DNA of 64,000 nucleotides. Origin: Rhodoferax sp. (lineage in GTDB: Bacteria; Pseudomonadota; Gammaproteobacteria; Burkholderiales; Burkholderiaceae_C). Position 1 is the first letter of the stretch. Every line of letters begins with the position of its first letter. The notes beneath the pieces are model-generated. The model searched no databases and was not told the DNA's origin. It saw nothing but the letters and a program-made list of their open reading frames with translations. The stretch is taken from assembly GCA_024235935.1 (NCBI GenBank), contig JACKLL010000001.1:372001-436000 (forward strand). Reading direction: 5' to 3'. Of the stretch, positions 20,389 to 29,356 are shown one piece after another. The position numbers were made by a program, and so were the translations under genes.

Positions 20389-21600
20389 TCAGCGCGCCAG
20401 GGATGCGACCTGGCGCTGTGCCTGCGCCCGGGCCTGATGATCAAGTTGCAACAGCGCATCCAGCGAGTCTGCACCGTGTACGTCGATCGTGTCCAGCGTA
20501 TGCGCATTGACCCCGTGGATCTGGTCAAAACGGATCCGGCCATCCAGGAAGGCCTCAACCGCCACCTCATTGGCGGCATTGAGCACCGCCGGGGTTCCAT
20601 GGGCAGCCTCCAGTACCTGCCAGGCCAGCTTCAGGCCCGGAAAGCGCGCCTGGTGCAGCGGATCGTCCATGGATTCGAAGGTCATGGCCGCCAGGGTCTG
20701 GAAGTCCAGCGCGTCGGCCCCGGAGGCCATGCGCTCAGGCCAGCACAGTCCGTAGGCAATCGGCACACGCATGTCGGGGGTACCCAGTTGCGCCACGATC
20801 GAGTTGTCGCGGTACTGCACCATCGAATGGATCACGCTTTGCGGGTGGATCACCACCGAAATGCGCGCCGACGGCACCCCGAACAGGAAGCGGGCCTCGA
20901 TCACCTCCAGCACCTTGTTCATCATCGTGGCCGAATCCACCGAGATCTTGCGCCCCATCACCCAGTTCGGGTGGGCACAGGCCTGCTCGGGAAGCACATC
21001 GCGCAGGGTTGCCGGATCCCGCTGGCGAAACGGTCCGCCAGACGCCGTCAGAATCAGCTTGTCGATCCGCGCCTCCCAGGTGGATGCGTCGTCGGGCAGG
21101 GACTGGAAGATCGCCGAATGCTCGCTGTCGATCGGCAACAGCTTGGCGCCGCCCTGCGCGACTGCCTGCATGAATACCGAGCCCCCCACGACCAGCGCTT
21201 CCTTGTTCGCCAGCAAAAGACGCTTGCCGGCACTGGCCGCGCGCATGCAGGCGGCCAATCCCGCAGCACCGACGATGGCGGCCATGACGATCTGCACCTG
21301 CTCGTGTGCGGCAATGTCGGCGATCGCGTCGGCGCCCGACAAGACCCGCGTCGGCAGATTCAGCGACTTGCATTGCTGATCGAGCAGCCGCGCGCTGGCA
21401 GCATCGGCCATCACGGCAAACGCGGGCTTGTGGGCCACGCACTGCGCCAGCATCGCGTCGACGCGGGTCGACGCGGTGAGAGCAAAGACCTCGAACCGGC
21501 CGGGATGGCGGCTGATCACATCCAGCGTATTGGCACCGACCGACCCGGTCGAGCCGAGAATCACCACCCGTGGGGCCATGGACACCGGCGCCTGATTCAC
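20389..21600 (-). CDS. dxr: 1-deoxy-D-xylulose 5-phosphate reductoisomerase Dxr
   Basis: Dxr makes 2-C-methyl-D-erythritol 4-phosphate, the committed step of the MEP isoprenoid pathway, using NADPH. It is the fosmidomycin target. NADPH-binding GSTGSVG lies at about residues 16-22. Metal and substrate motifs LLLANKEALV, DSEHSAIFQ and SATMMNKVLE are all present. The frame starts with GTG at 21600, overlapping the cdsA stop as GTGA. An ATG at 21579 (M-A-P-R-V-V-I-L) is a good alternative. Length is 403 or 396 residues. Confidence 0.97.
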   Translation of the reverse strand: MNQAPVSMAPRVVILGSTGSVGANTLDVISRHPGRFEVFALTASTRVDAMLAQCVAHKPAFAVMADAASARLLDQQCKSLNLPTRVLSGADAIADIAAHEQVQIVMAAIVGAAGLAACMRAASAGKRLLLANKEALVVGGSVFMQAVAQGGAKLLPIDSEHSAIFQSLPDDASTWEARIDKLILTASGGPFRQRDPATLRDVLPEQACAHPNWVMGRKISVDSATMMNKVLEVIEARFLFGVPSARISVVIHPQSVIHSMVQYRDNSIVAQLGTPDMRVPIAYGLCWPERMASGADALDFQTLAAMTFESMDDPLHQARFPGLKLAWQVLEAAHGTPAVLNAANEVAVEAFLDGRIRFDQIHGVNAHTLDTIDVHGADSLDALLQLDHQARAQAQRQVASLAR

Positions 21601-22442
21601 AGCGACACCAGCAGCATGGCCAGCGGCATCGCCGGCAACAGGGCATCGATACGGTCGAGGACACCACCATGGCCTGGCAAAAGACCACTGCTGTCCTTGA
21701 CCCCGGCCGTGCGCTTGAGCAGCGACTCGACCAGATCACCCACCACGCTCATGCCCACCAGCCCCACCAGGGCCGGCAACATGAACCAGTGCTCGCTTTG
21801 CAACATGCGGCTGTACAGGCTGGGGGCTGTCGACTGGAAGTGCCCGTCGGCCCATTGCCACAGCAGCGCCAGCAGCAGCACCCCCACGACCGCGCCAGCC
21901 ACACCTTCCCAGGTCTTGCCCGGACTGATGCTCGGCGCCAGCTTGCCCGCAACGACCCGCCCACCCCAGGTGCGCCCGGCGAAATAGGCAGAGATGTCGG
22001 CCGCCCACACCAGGGCCATGATCGACAGCACGAAGTTGACACCGACATGGCGCGCCTGCGCCAACGCCAGCCAGGCGGCGACCAGGATCAGGAAGCCCAT
22101 GACAAGGCGTACAGCGCGCGGAATGCGCGACCACAGCGCCGTACCGCCATGCAGCAGCCAGGCGCCACCGACGACCCAGATGCAGGCCATCAGGCTCCAT
22201 AGCCAGACCACGGGGCGATCCACCATGCCGCCCGCCCAGGTCAACGCACACACCAGCGCGCAAGCGGCCGCACAGCCCACCGACGCGGCACGGCCGTATC
22301 CGACAAGGCGGGCCCATTCCCAGGCAGCTGCGGCGATGAACACGATGGCCAGTGCGGTCAGGGGGGCGGCAGACGGATAGAACATGGCTGGTAGCAGCAC
22401 CAGCAACAACACGACCGCGGTGACGACTCGCTGCCAGAGCAT
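21597..22442 (-). CDS. cdsA: Phosphatidate cytidylyltransferase CdsA
   Basis: CdsA makes CDP-diacylglycerol from phosphatidate and CTP in the inner membrane, feeding all phospholipids. The protein is strongly hydrophobic with about eight membrane helices. It ends with the family signature VVGDLVESLLKR...KDSSGLLPGHGGVLDRID (about residues 232-268), which holds the metal and catalytic Asp residues. Length is 281. It begins 9 nt after the uppS stop. Confidence 0.97.
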   Translation of the reverse strand: MLWQRVVTAVVLLLVLLPAMFYPSAAPLTALAIVFIAAAAWEWARLVGYGRAASVGCAAACALVCALTWAGGMVDRPVVWLWSLMACIWVVGGAWLLHGGTALWSRIPRAVRLVMGFLILVAAWLALAQARHVGVNFVLSIMALVWAADISAYFAGRTWGGRVVAGKLAPSISPGKTWEGVAGAVVGVLLLALLWQWADGHFQSTAPSLYSRMLQSEHWFMLPALVGLVGMSVVGDLVESLLKRTAGVKDSSGLLPGHGGVLDRIDALLPAMPLAMLLVSL

Positions 22443-22451
22443 CCGGTGGTC

Positions 22452-23183
22452 TCAGGCCGGCTGCGGGCGGGCGGCTTTGCCAGCCACCTGCGCCGAAGTC
22501 TTGCCGAATCGCCGCTCGCGCTGTGCGAACGCGGCGAATGCCAGGTCCAGCGCCGCATCATCGAAATCCGGCCACAGCGTGTCGGAGAAATACAGTTCGG
22601 AATAAGCCGCCTGCCACAGCAGGAAGTTGCTGATGCGCTGCTCACCGCCGGTGCGGATCACCAGATCCGGGTCGGGCACGTGGGAGAGCGCCAGTGCGCG
22701 ATCGAGATTGGCTTCGGTGATGGGTTTTCCCTCCGCCACGAGTCGGCGCGCGGCCTGTGCAATGTCCCAGCGGCCACCGTAGTTGAAGCAGACGTTCAGC
22801 TGCAGTCCGGTGTTGGCCGCAGTCGCCTGCTCGCCCCTCTCCAGCCCTTGCCGGACGGAGTCGGACAGGCCGGCACGTTCGCCGACAAAGCGCAGCCGGA
22901 CACCGTCCTTGAGCAGTTGCGGAACTTCACGCGCCAGGGCCATGCCCAGCAGTTCCATCAGGCCCGAGACTTCATCCTGCGGGCGGGTCCAGTTCTCGGA
23001 TGAGAAGGCAAACACGGTCAGGACTGCGACGCCTCGCTGCGCGCAGCTGCGCACGCAGCGGCGCAAGGTGTCCACACCCGCCTTGTGGCCGGCGACGCGC
23101 GGCAGAAAGCGCCGCGTCGCCCACCGCCCATTGCCATCCATCACGATGGCAACATGGTGGGGCGTCGGCTGCGCTGGGTTCAT
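22452..23183 (-). CDS. uppS: Undecaprenyl diphosphate synthase UppS (IspU)
   Basis: UppS extends farnesyl diphosphate with eight isopentenyl units to make the C55 lipid carrier for peptidoglycan and O-antigen. The cis-prenyltransferase signature IVMDGNGRWA (Asp16) is at the N-terminus. FAFSSENW and the C-terminal RTGGEQRISNFLLWQ...ELYF motifs are intact. Length is 243. It follows frr by 29 nt, the standard order. Confidence 0.97.
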   Translation of the reverse strand: MNPAQPTPHHVAIVMDGNGRWATRRFLPRVAGHKAGVDTLRRCVRSCAQRGVAVLTVFAFSSENWTRPQDEVSGLMELLGMALAREVPQLLKDGVRLRFVGERAGLSDSVRQGLERGEQATAANTGLQLNVCFNYGGRWDIAQAARRLVAEGKPITEANLDRALALSHVPDPDLVIRTGGEQRISNFLLWQAAYSELYFSDTLWPDFDDAALDLAFAAFAQRERRFGKTSAQVAGKAARPQPA

Positions 23184-23212
23184 GGGTTGCGATGGGCGCC
23201 GAGGGCTGACCC

Positions 23213-23773
23213 TCAGACCGCCATGATGTCCTGTTCCTTGGCCGTCACCAGCTGATCAACCAGGGCGATATGGCGATCGGTCATTTTCTGGATCTCGACC
23301 TCGGAGCGCTTCTGGTCGTCCTCGGTCGCTTCCTTGTCCTTGACCAGCTTCTTGACGGCCTCGTTGGCATCCCGGCGCAGATTGCGCACCGCGATCTTGG
23401 CGCTCTCGCCTTCGTTGCGCACGACCTTGGTCAGCTCCTTGCGTCGCTCCTCGGTCATGGCCGGCATCGGCACGCGGATCAGATCCCCCATCGAGGCCGG
23501 ATTCAGTCCCAGATCGCTTTCACGGATCGCCTTTTCGATCTTGGCGCCCATGCCCTTTTCCCAGGGCTGGATGCTGATCGTGCGGGCATCCAGCAAGGAA
23601 ACGTTGGCGACCTGGCTGATCGGAACCTGCGAGCCGTAGTACTCGACATGCACCGAATCCAGCAAGGCAGGGTTGGCGCGGCCGGTACGGATCTTCGTGA
23701 GGTTGTGCTTGAGGGCCTGGATCGACTGGTCCATCCGGGTCTCAGCGTTAAGGCTGACTTCTGCGATATCCAT
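23213..23773 (-). CDS. frr: Ribosome recycling factor Frr
   Basis: RRF works with EF-G to split the post-termination ribosome. The three-helix-bundle protein has the conserved KIRTGRANPALLD and PPMTEERR-like (PAMTEERRKEL) motifs. The start at 23773 (M-D-I-A-E-V) is preceded by AGGAG at 6 nt and gives 186 residues, matching the family. An adjacent upstream ATG (23776) is only 3 nt from the ribosome site. Confidence 0.97.
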   Translation of the reverse strand: MDIAEVSLNAETRMDQSIQALKHNLTKIRTGRANPALLDSVHVEYYGSQVPISQVANVSLLDARTISIQPWEKGMGAKIEKAIRESDLGLNPASMGDLIRVPMPAMTEERRKELTKVVRNEGESAKIAVRNLRRDANEAVKKLVKDKEATEDDQKRSEVEIQKMTDRHIALVDQLVTAKEQDIMAV

Positions 23774-23833
23774 CATCAACTCCTGCAAGGGCCTGGTACG
23801 CAAATCCAGGCAGTGGCTACCAGGGTGCGATTG

Positions 23834-24556
23834 TCAGGCATAGACCAGGGTGCCTTCGTCCTCACCCAGAATCACCCGCTTGAGCGCACCATGCTTGAAT
23901 ATTGAAAACACCTTGACCGGCAGCTTCTGGTCCCGGCACAGCGCGAACGCGGTGGCATCCATGATGCCCAGGTTCTTGGCCATGGCCTCGTCGAACGAGA
24001 TCCGGGTGTACCGGGTTGCCTGCGGGTCCTTCTTGGGGTCGGCGGTATAGACACCGTCGACCTTGGTGGCCTTGAGCACCATCTCTGCACCGATCTCCGC
24101 TCCCCGCAGTGCTGCGGCGGTATCGGTAGTGAAGAACGGGTTGCCGGTGCCGGCGGCAAAAATCACCACCTTGCCCTCTTCGAGATACTGCAAGGCCTTG
24201 GGGCGGACATAGGGCTCGACCACCTGTTCGATCGAGATCGCGGACATGACGCGGGCGGTCAGGCCCGCCTTGTTCATCGTGTCACCCAGCGCCAGTGAGT
24301 TCATCACAGTGGCCAGCATGCCCATATAGTCGGCCGTGGCCCGGTCCATGCCGACCGAGCCGCCGGCCACACCGCGAAAGATGTTGCCACCGCCGATGAC
24401 GACCGCGACCTGGACGCCCATGCGCGTGACCTCGGCAATCTCGTCGACCATGCGCACGATCGTGTCGCGGTTGATGCCGAATGCATCATCGCCCATCAAG
24501 GCCTCACCCGACAGCTTGAGCAGGACGCGTTTGTGTGCAGGTACGGGTGTTGACAT
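23834..24556 (-). CDS. pyrH: Uridylate kinase PyrH
   Basis: PyrH phosphorylates UMP to UDP and belongs to the amino-acid-kinase fold, unlike eukaryotic UMP kinases. KLSGEALMG, VIGGGNIFRG and GTGNPFFTTDTAAALRA-like motifs are present. The start at 24556 (M-S-T-P-V-P-A-H-K-R) follows GGAG at a good distance and gives 240 residues. The frame is open 21 codons further upstream, through a region that instead contains a perfect hairpin. Position between tsf and frr is conserved. Confidence 0.97.
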   Translation of the reverse strand: MSTPVPAHKRVLLKLSGEALMGDDAFGINRDTIVRMVDEIAEVTRMGVQVAVVIGGGNIFRGVAGGSVGMDRATADYMGMLATVMNSLALGDTMNKAGLTARVMSAISIEQVVEPYVRPKALQYLEEGKVVIFAAGTGNPFFTTDTAAALRGAEIGAEMVLKATKVDGVYTADPKKDPQATRYTRISFDEAMAKNLGIMDATAFALCRDQKLPVKVFSIFKHGALKRVILGEDEGTLVYA

Positions 24557-24590
24557 GGGCTTCTCCAGAGCTTCTACGGTCAGTGGGGCG

Positions 24591-24614
24591 GCAGGCCCGC
24601 GGCTGCGGGCCTGC
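24591..24614 (-). other. Perfect GC-rich hairpin between tsf and pyrH
   Basis: GCAGGCCCGC and GCGGGCCTGC form a perfect 10-bp stem with a 4-nt loop, 13 nt after the tsf stop. No T run follows on the minus strand, so it is not a standard intrinsic terminator. It may be a pause, an RNA-stability element or an mRNA processing site between tsf and pyrH. Confidence 0.65.
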
Positions 24615-24627
24615 GACACGGCGTCGG

Positions 24628-25551
24628 TCAGGCCGACTGCTTGGCCGAGGCCACCTGGGCCGCGACTTCGGCTGCGAAGTCGTCGACCTTCTTCTCGATA
24701 CCTTCGCCGACGACATACAGCGTGAAGCCCTTGACCGTCGTGTTGGCGGCCTTGAGCATCTGTGCCACGGTCTGCTTGTCGTTCTTGACGAAGGACTGGT
24801 CGAACAGCGACACCTCCTTGAGGTATTTCTGCACGCCACCCTCGATGCGCTTGGCAACGATCTCGGCGGATTGCACAGGCTTGCCGGCAGCAACGGCTGC
24901 TGCCGCATCTTCGGCCGCCTTGGCCGCCGCGACCGAGCGCTCGCGCTCGACCAGCTCGGCAGGCACATCGGCGCTGGACAGGGCCACCGGCTTCATCGCG
25001 GCCACGTGCATTGCCACGTCCTTGGCAGCGGCTTCGTCACCGTCAAATTCGACGATCACGCCGATGCGGGTGCCATGCAGGTAGCTGGCCAGGCTGGCCC
25101 CCGAGGCGAAGCGCTTGAAGCGACGGAAGCTCATGTTCTCGCCGATCTTGCCGATCAGGCCCTTGCGGACTTCTTCGAGCGTGGGACCGAAACCGTCCTG
25201 CTCGTAAGCCAGGGCGCCCAATGCAGCCACATCGGCCGGATCGTGCTTGGCGATCAGTGCGGCGGCGGCGTTGGCCAGCGCCAGGAAACTGTCGTTCTTG
25301 GTGACGAAATCGGTCTCGCAGTTGATCTCGATCATGGCTCCGACCTCACCCTCACGGGCGATGGTGACGACGCCTTCGGCCGTGACACGGCCGGCAGCCT
25401 TGCCGGCCTTGGTACCGAGCTTGACGCGCAGCAGCTCCTCTGCCTTGACCAGATCGCCCTCGGCCTCCGTCAGCGCCCGTTTGCACTCCATCATCGGGGC
25501 GTCGGTTTTTCCACGCAATTCAGCGACCATGCTTGCAGTAATTGCTGCCAT
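24628..25551 (-). CDS. tsf: Elongation factor Ts
   Basis: EF-Ts recharges EF-Tu by nucleotide exchange. The N-terminal UBA-like domain (VAELRGKTDAPMMECKRAL) and the core TDFV motif (NCETDFVTKND, about residues 79-89) are clear. Length is 307 residues. Two adjacent ATGs exist. The one at 25551 lies 7 nt from GGAG and is preferred. It follows rpsB, from which it is separated by a strong terminator. Confidence 0.97.
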   Translation of the reverse strand: MAAITASMVAELRGKTDAPMMECKRALTEAEGDLVKAEELLRVKLGTKAGKAAGRVTAEGVVTIAREGEVGAMIEINCETDFVTKNDSFLALANAAAALIAKHDPADVAALGALAYEQDGFGPTLEEVRKGLIGKIGENMSFRRFKRFASGASLASYLHGTRIGVIVEFDGDEAAAKDVAMHVAAMKPVALSSADVPAELVERERSVAAAKAAEDAAAAVAAGKPVQSAEIVAKRIEGGVQKYLKEVSLFDQSFVKNDKQTVAQMLKAANTTVKGFTLYVVGEGIEKKVDDFAAEVAAQVASAKQSA

Positions 25552-25594
25552 CATTCTTCTCCGTACTTGTTACGACATTAACTCATTCGAGACT

Positions 25595-25620
25595 AAAAAA
25601 AAGGGGCACAGAGCCCCTTT
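25595..25620 (-). terminator. Rho-independent terminator between rpsB and tsf
   Basis: On the minus strand AAAGGGGC-TCTGT-GCCCCTTT runs into an unbroken T tract. The hairpin starts 18 nt after the rpsB stop codon, so it should set the ratio of S2 to EF-Ts transcripts. Confidence 0.9.
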
Positions 25621-25637
25621 GGACGGCCCTGAGGGGA

Positions 25638-26390
25638 TCAGGCCTCCGTCTCGCTCACTTCGACAAACTCGTCGCCGCCTTCGGCGGCCACAGCCTTGAC
25701 GACATCGTCGACGGCGTTGGCACGGCCTTCGAGCACGGCGTCGGCGATGCCGCGCGCATACAGCGTCACAGCCTTGGCCGAGTCGTCATTGCCAGGAATG
25801 ACGTAATCGATGCCTTCGGGCGAATGGTTGGAGTCGACGACACCGATCAGCGGGATGCCCAGCTTCTTGGCTTCGGCGATGGCGATCTTGTGGTAACCCA
25901 CGTCGATCACGAAGATCGCGTCCGGCAGCGCATTCATGTCCTGGATGCCGCCGATGTCCTTCTCGAGCTTGGCAATCTCGCGAGCAAACATCAGTTGCTC
26001 CTTCTTGCTCATGCTGTCCAGGCCTGCCTCTTGCTGAACCTTCATTTCCTTCAGACGCTTGATCGAGGTCTTGACGGTCTTGAAGTTGGTCAGCATGCCA
26101 CCGAGCCAGCGCTGGTCGACGTAAGGCACGCCGGCACGCTGGGCTTCCATGGCCACGGTCTCACGGGCCTGGCGCTTGGTGCCGACCATCAGAACGGTGC
26201 CGCGACGGGCGGTCAGCTGGCGCACGAACTTGGCCGCCTCCTGGAACATCGGCAGCGACTTTTCCAGGTTGATGATGTGGATCTTGTTGCGATGGCCGAA
26301 AATGAACGGGGCCATCTTGGGGTTCCAGAAGCGGGTCTGGTGTCCGAAATGGACGCCGGCTTCCAGCATTTCACGCATGGTGACTGACAT
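25638..26390 (-). CDS. rpsB: 30S ribosomal protein S2
   Basis: S2 is a structural protein on the back of the 30S head, added late in assembly. The protein starts MSVTMREMLEAGVHFGHQTRFWNPKM and carries HIINLEKSLPMF and the PDAIFVIDVGYHKIAI block. Length is 250 residues. The ATG at 26390 has GGAG 7 nt upstream. The frame continues upstream only through the untranslated leader. First gene of the long rpsB-to-lpxB run. Confidence 0.98.
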   Translation of the reverse strand: MSVTMREMLEAGVHFGHQTRFWNPKMAPFIFGHRNKIHIINLEKSLPMFQEAAKFVRQLTARRGTVLMVGTKRQARETVAMEAQRAGVPYVDQRWLGGMLTNFKTVKTSIKRLKEMKVQQEAGLDSMSKKEQLMFAREIAKLEKDIGGIQDMNALPDAIFVIDVGYHKIAIAEAKKLGIPLIGVVDSNHSPEGIDYVIPGNDDSAKAVTLYARGIADAVLEGRANAVDDVVKAVAAEGGDEFVEVSETEA

Positions 26391-26588
26391 GGGTTTACTC
26401 CAAAGGTTAAGTCTAAAATCCGGTCCTCCATCCGCCTCGGTCGATCCGCCTGTTGCTGACTGCAGCAAGCGATGACCAGTGGCGAACACCTTGTTGGGCC
26501 CGGATTCGCGATTTGTCTTGACGCGAATACCGCAATAGGGTACGGCGGCAAAACCCAAGGACTATAACACAGGCACTCTGCAGCATCG
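26391..26588. promoter_or_regulatory. Divergent rpsB / amidase promoter region
   Basis: The 198-nt gap holds an extended -10 for rpsB on the minus strand (TGTTATAGT, core at 26561-26566), which would give a leader of about 165 nt. On the plus strand the same AT patch reads TATAAC (26563-26568), 21 nt before the amidase ATG. No strong -35 was seen for either. In E. coli S2 represses its own mRNA through the rpsB leader. Whether this leader folds likewise cannot be judged by eye. Confidence 0.4.
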
Positions 26589-27932
26589 ATGGCATACGAC
26601 CCCCTGGCCGACCTGAACAACACCCGCACGCACATTGCCGAGGGCCGCACCAGCGCAGAAGAACGACTGCAGCAATGCCAGGCCATTGCACAGTCGCCGG
26701 CTTGCGACAAAGCCTTTCTTCTGCCAACCTTCGAAGAAGCCAGGCATGTCGCCAAGGATGCCCGCAGCCGAGCTCTGCCGCTGGCAGGGCTGGCGGTTTC
26801 GGTCAAGGACCTGTTCGATGTCGCCGGCCAGCGCACCACAGCCGGCTCCGCAACCCGTGCCGATGTGGCTGCGGCCACGCAGGACTGCCCCGCTGTCGCG
26901 CGGCTGCGCGGCGCGGGCGCCGCCATCGTCGGTCGCACCAACATGACCGAATTCGCCTTCTCCGGCGTCGGCATCAACCCGCATTTCGGCACGCCGGCGA
27001 ATGCCGCAAGCCGCGATGTAGCCCTGATCCCGGGCGGATCATCTTCCGGTGCTGCGGTATCGGTCGCCACGGGTGCCGCCTACATCGGCCTGGGCTCGGA
27101 TACGGCCGGCTCGATCCGGATTCCTGCCGCCCTCAACGGCATCGTCGGTTTCAAGAACACGGCGGCACGCGTGCCGCGCGACGGGGCCATTCCGCTGTCG
27201 ACGACGCTGGACACGGTCTGTGCGATGACGCGGTCGGTCCGCGACGCCATCACCGCGCACGAAATACTGGCTGCGCGAATGGTGACGCGCAGCAATGCCC
27301 CATTGCCCGCATACCGACTGGCCACGGTGCGCCAACTGATGCAGGACGACATGGATCCGGTGGTCGCACAGGCCTGGCAGCGCACGCTGGCCCGACTACG
27401 CGCCAGCGGCGCCGTGATCGACGAGATCGACCTGCCCGAACTCGGTGAACTGCCGGCGCTGATGGCGCACGGTGGCTTCTCCGGCGCCGAGAGCTATGCA
27501 TGGCACCGCAAGGCCCTGGCGCAGTGCGGCGACCGCTACGACCCGCGGGTTGCAGCCCGGATCCGGCGCGGTGCGGCCATGGGCGCCGCCGACTACATCG
27601 ACCTGCTGCATGCCCGCGCCGACTGGATGGTACGGATCGGCCAGCGCCTGCAGACCTGCGACGCGGTGCTGTCGCCCACGGTTCCCATCGTGGCGCCGCC
27701 GATCCGCGACATTGCCCCCGGCGCCGAGCGGGACGACGCCTTCTTCAAGGTCAATGGCCTGTTGCTGCGCAATACAGGCGTGGTCAACATGCTCGACGGT
27801 TGCGCCTTGTCACTTCCCTGTCACGTCCCGGACGAATTGCCGGTCGGCCTGATGCTCTGGCACGACGCCCTGCGGGACGATGTCGTGCTGAATATCGGAC
27901 TGCAGGTCGAACAGTTGCTGCACGCCGGATAA
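26589..27932 (+). CDS. Amidase-signature family hydrolase
   Basis: This is a cytoplasmic hydrolase of the amidase-signature superfamily. The Ser-cisSer-Lys triad is visible: Lys73 (VSVKDLFD), Ser151 (PGGSSSGAA) and nucleophile Ser175 (SDTAGSIRIP). Length is 447, within the family. It lacks the C-terminal features of GatA and no gatB or gatC is nearby, so it is more likely a catabolic amidase or allophanate/urethanase-like enzyme. The substrate is unknown. It diverges from rpsB, and the next gene is a DadA-like oxidoreductase 61 nt downstream. Confidence 0.88.
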   Translation: MAYDPLADLNNTRTHIAEGRTSAEERLQQCQAIAQSPACDKAFLLPTFEEARHVAKDARSRALPLAGLAVSVKDLFDVAGQRTTAGSATRADVAAATQDCPAVARLRGAGAAIVGRTNMTEFAFSGVGINPHFGTPANAASRDVALIPGGSSSGAAVSVATGAAYIGLGSDTAGSIRIPAALNGIVGFKNTAARVPRDGAIPLSTTLDTVCAMTRSVRDAITAHEILAARMVTRSNAPLPAYRLATVRQLMQDDMDPVVAQAWQRTLARLRASGAVIDEIDLPELGELPALMAHGGFSGAESYAWHRKALAQCGDRYDPRVAARIRRGAAMGAADYIDLLHARADWMVRIGQRLQTCDAVLSPTVPIVAPPIRDIAPGAERDDAFFKVNGLLLRNTGVVNMLDGCALSLPCHVPDELPVGLMLWHDALRDDVVLNIGLQVEQLLHAG

Positions 27933-27993
27933 TCCCGGCTCGCGTCCTGCGGGGCGCGCGGGAGCGGCCGGGTCATCGGCATCAAAGGGATTC

Positions 27994-29247
27994 ATGAAAA
28001 TTGCTGTCATTGGCGCCGGAATCGTCGGCGTCACCACTGCGTACGAGCTGGCCCGCGATGGCCATGCCGTTACCGTTTTCGAGCGCCGCGGCGCCGCAGC
28101 GGAGGAAACGAGCTTTGCCAACGCAGGCATCATCGCGCCTGGCTACGTGACGCCATGGGCCGCACCCGGCATGCCGGGCAAAGTGCTGGGCCAGATGCTG
28201 CACCGCCATGCCAGCATCCGCATGGCCTGGCCCCTGGGCCTGGACGACATCCGCTGGGCCTGGAAGTGGTACCGCGCCTGCCAGCTCGACACCTACCTGA
28301 GCAACCGCGCCCACATGCGCCGCCTGGCCTTCTACAGCCGCGCCAGGCTGCATGCCATCCGCGCCGACCTGCGCCTGGAGTATGACCGCAGCGATGGCTA
28401 CATGGTGTTGCTGCGTACCGAGCGCGATCGCCAACTGGTCCAGCCCAGCCTTCAGGTCCTGCGCGACGCCGGCGTTGCGTTCCGCCAGCTGGAGCCGGAC
28501 CAGGCACGCCTGGTGGAGCCGGCGCTCGACACGGACACCCCCTTCGTGGCCGCGATCCAGTTGCCGGACGACGAAGTGGGCAACTGCCGCCAGTTCGCCA
28601 TCCTGCTGAAGAATGCGGCCCAGCGCATCGGCGTGCAGTTCCGTTTCAATACCAGCGTGCGCGCGATTGGCGCGGGACCGCAGCCCACGGTGCTGGTGCA
28701 GGGAGAGTCCGAGCCGACCGCGTTCGATGCCATCGTGATGTGCGCCGGCGTGGCATCGGCGCAATTGCTGCGGCCCATGGGCATTGCGCTGCCGCTGGTG
28801 CCCGTCTACGGCTACTCGCTCAGTGCCTCGATCAAGGAACCGCTGAATGCCCCCCGCAGCGCGGTGATGGACGAACACTACAAGGTCGCGATTACCCGCC
28901 TGGGCAATCGCATCCGCATCGCCGGTGGCGCAGAACTTGGCGGGCGCCTGGACCAGAAACGCGTGGCCCCGCTGCGCACGCTGTACAAGGTGCTGCAGGA
29001 CTGGTTTCCCGGCGCCGCCAGCCGCAGCAGCGGCATTCAGGAATGGAAAGGCGCACGTCCGATGCTGCCCGATGGCCCGCCGCTCGTGTGCGCCAGCGGC
29101 GTCAACGGCATATGGGTCAATCTCGGTCATGGATCGAGTGGCTGGGCGCTGTCCTGCGGTTCGGCGCGTGCGCTGGCCGACCAGATCGCCGGTCAGCAGC
29201 CGGACCTGGACATGCGCGGTTTTGATCTGACACGCCTGCTGCACTGA
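27994..29247 (+). CDS. D-amino acid dehydrogenase-like FAD oxidoreductase (DadA family)
   Basis: This is a membrane-associated FAD oxidoreductase of the DAO family, closest in pattern to DadA, which oxidises D-amino acids to keto acids. The N-terminus has the dinucleotide-binding GAGIVG (residues 7-12) followed by the ESSFANAG-like ETSFANAGIIAPGYVTPWAAPG stretch. The C-terminal VNLGHGSSGWALSCGSAR closes the FAD site. Length is 417. It may form a small amide/amino-acid unit with the preceding amidase. The exact substrate is inferred only from the family. Confidence 0.85.
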   Translation: MKIAVIGAGIVGVTTAYELARDGHAVTVFERRGAAAEETSFANAGIIAPGYVTPWAAPGMPGKVLGQMLHRHASIRMAWPLGLDDIRWAWKWYRACQLDTYLSNRAHMRRLAFYSRARLHAIRADLRLEYDRSDGYMVLLRTERDRQLVQPSLQVLRDAGVAFRQLEPDQARLVEPALDTDTPFVAAIQLPDDEVGNCRQFAILLKNAAQRIGVQFRFNTSVRAIGAGPQPTVLVQGESEPTAFDAIVMCAGVASAQLLRPMGIALPLVPVYGYSLSASIKEPLNAPRSAVMDEHYKVAITRLGNRIRIAGGAELGGRLDQKRVAPLRTLYKVLQDWFPGAASRSSGIQEWKGARPMLPDGPPLVCASGVNGIWVNLGHGSSGWALSCGSARALADQIAGQQPDLDMRGFDLTRLLH

Positions 29248-29356
29248 GCCCTGCCCGCCGCCTGGCGGCAAGAAGGCTGCCGCGAAGTGCTATCGTGTCC
29301 GCTTTGCGCGCCCGCGAGGAGCGCCTGCATCCAACCGCATAGCTGGAGACCTTGGC

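Noticed and set aside
26391..26558. N-terminal extension of ribosomal protein S2
   Set aside because: S2 starts MSVTMREML at 26390 behind a good GGAG. The upstream open frame is the mRNA leader.
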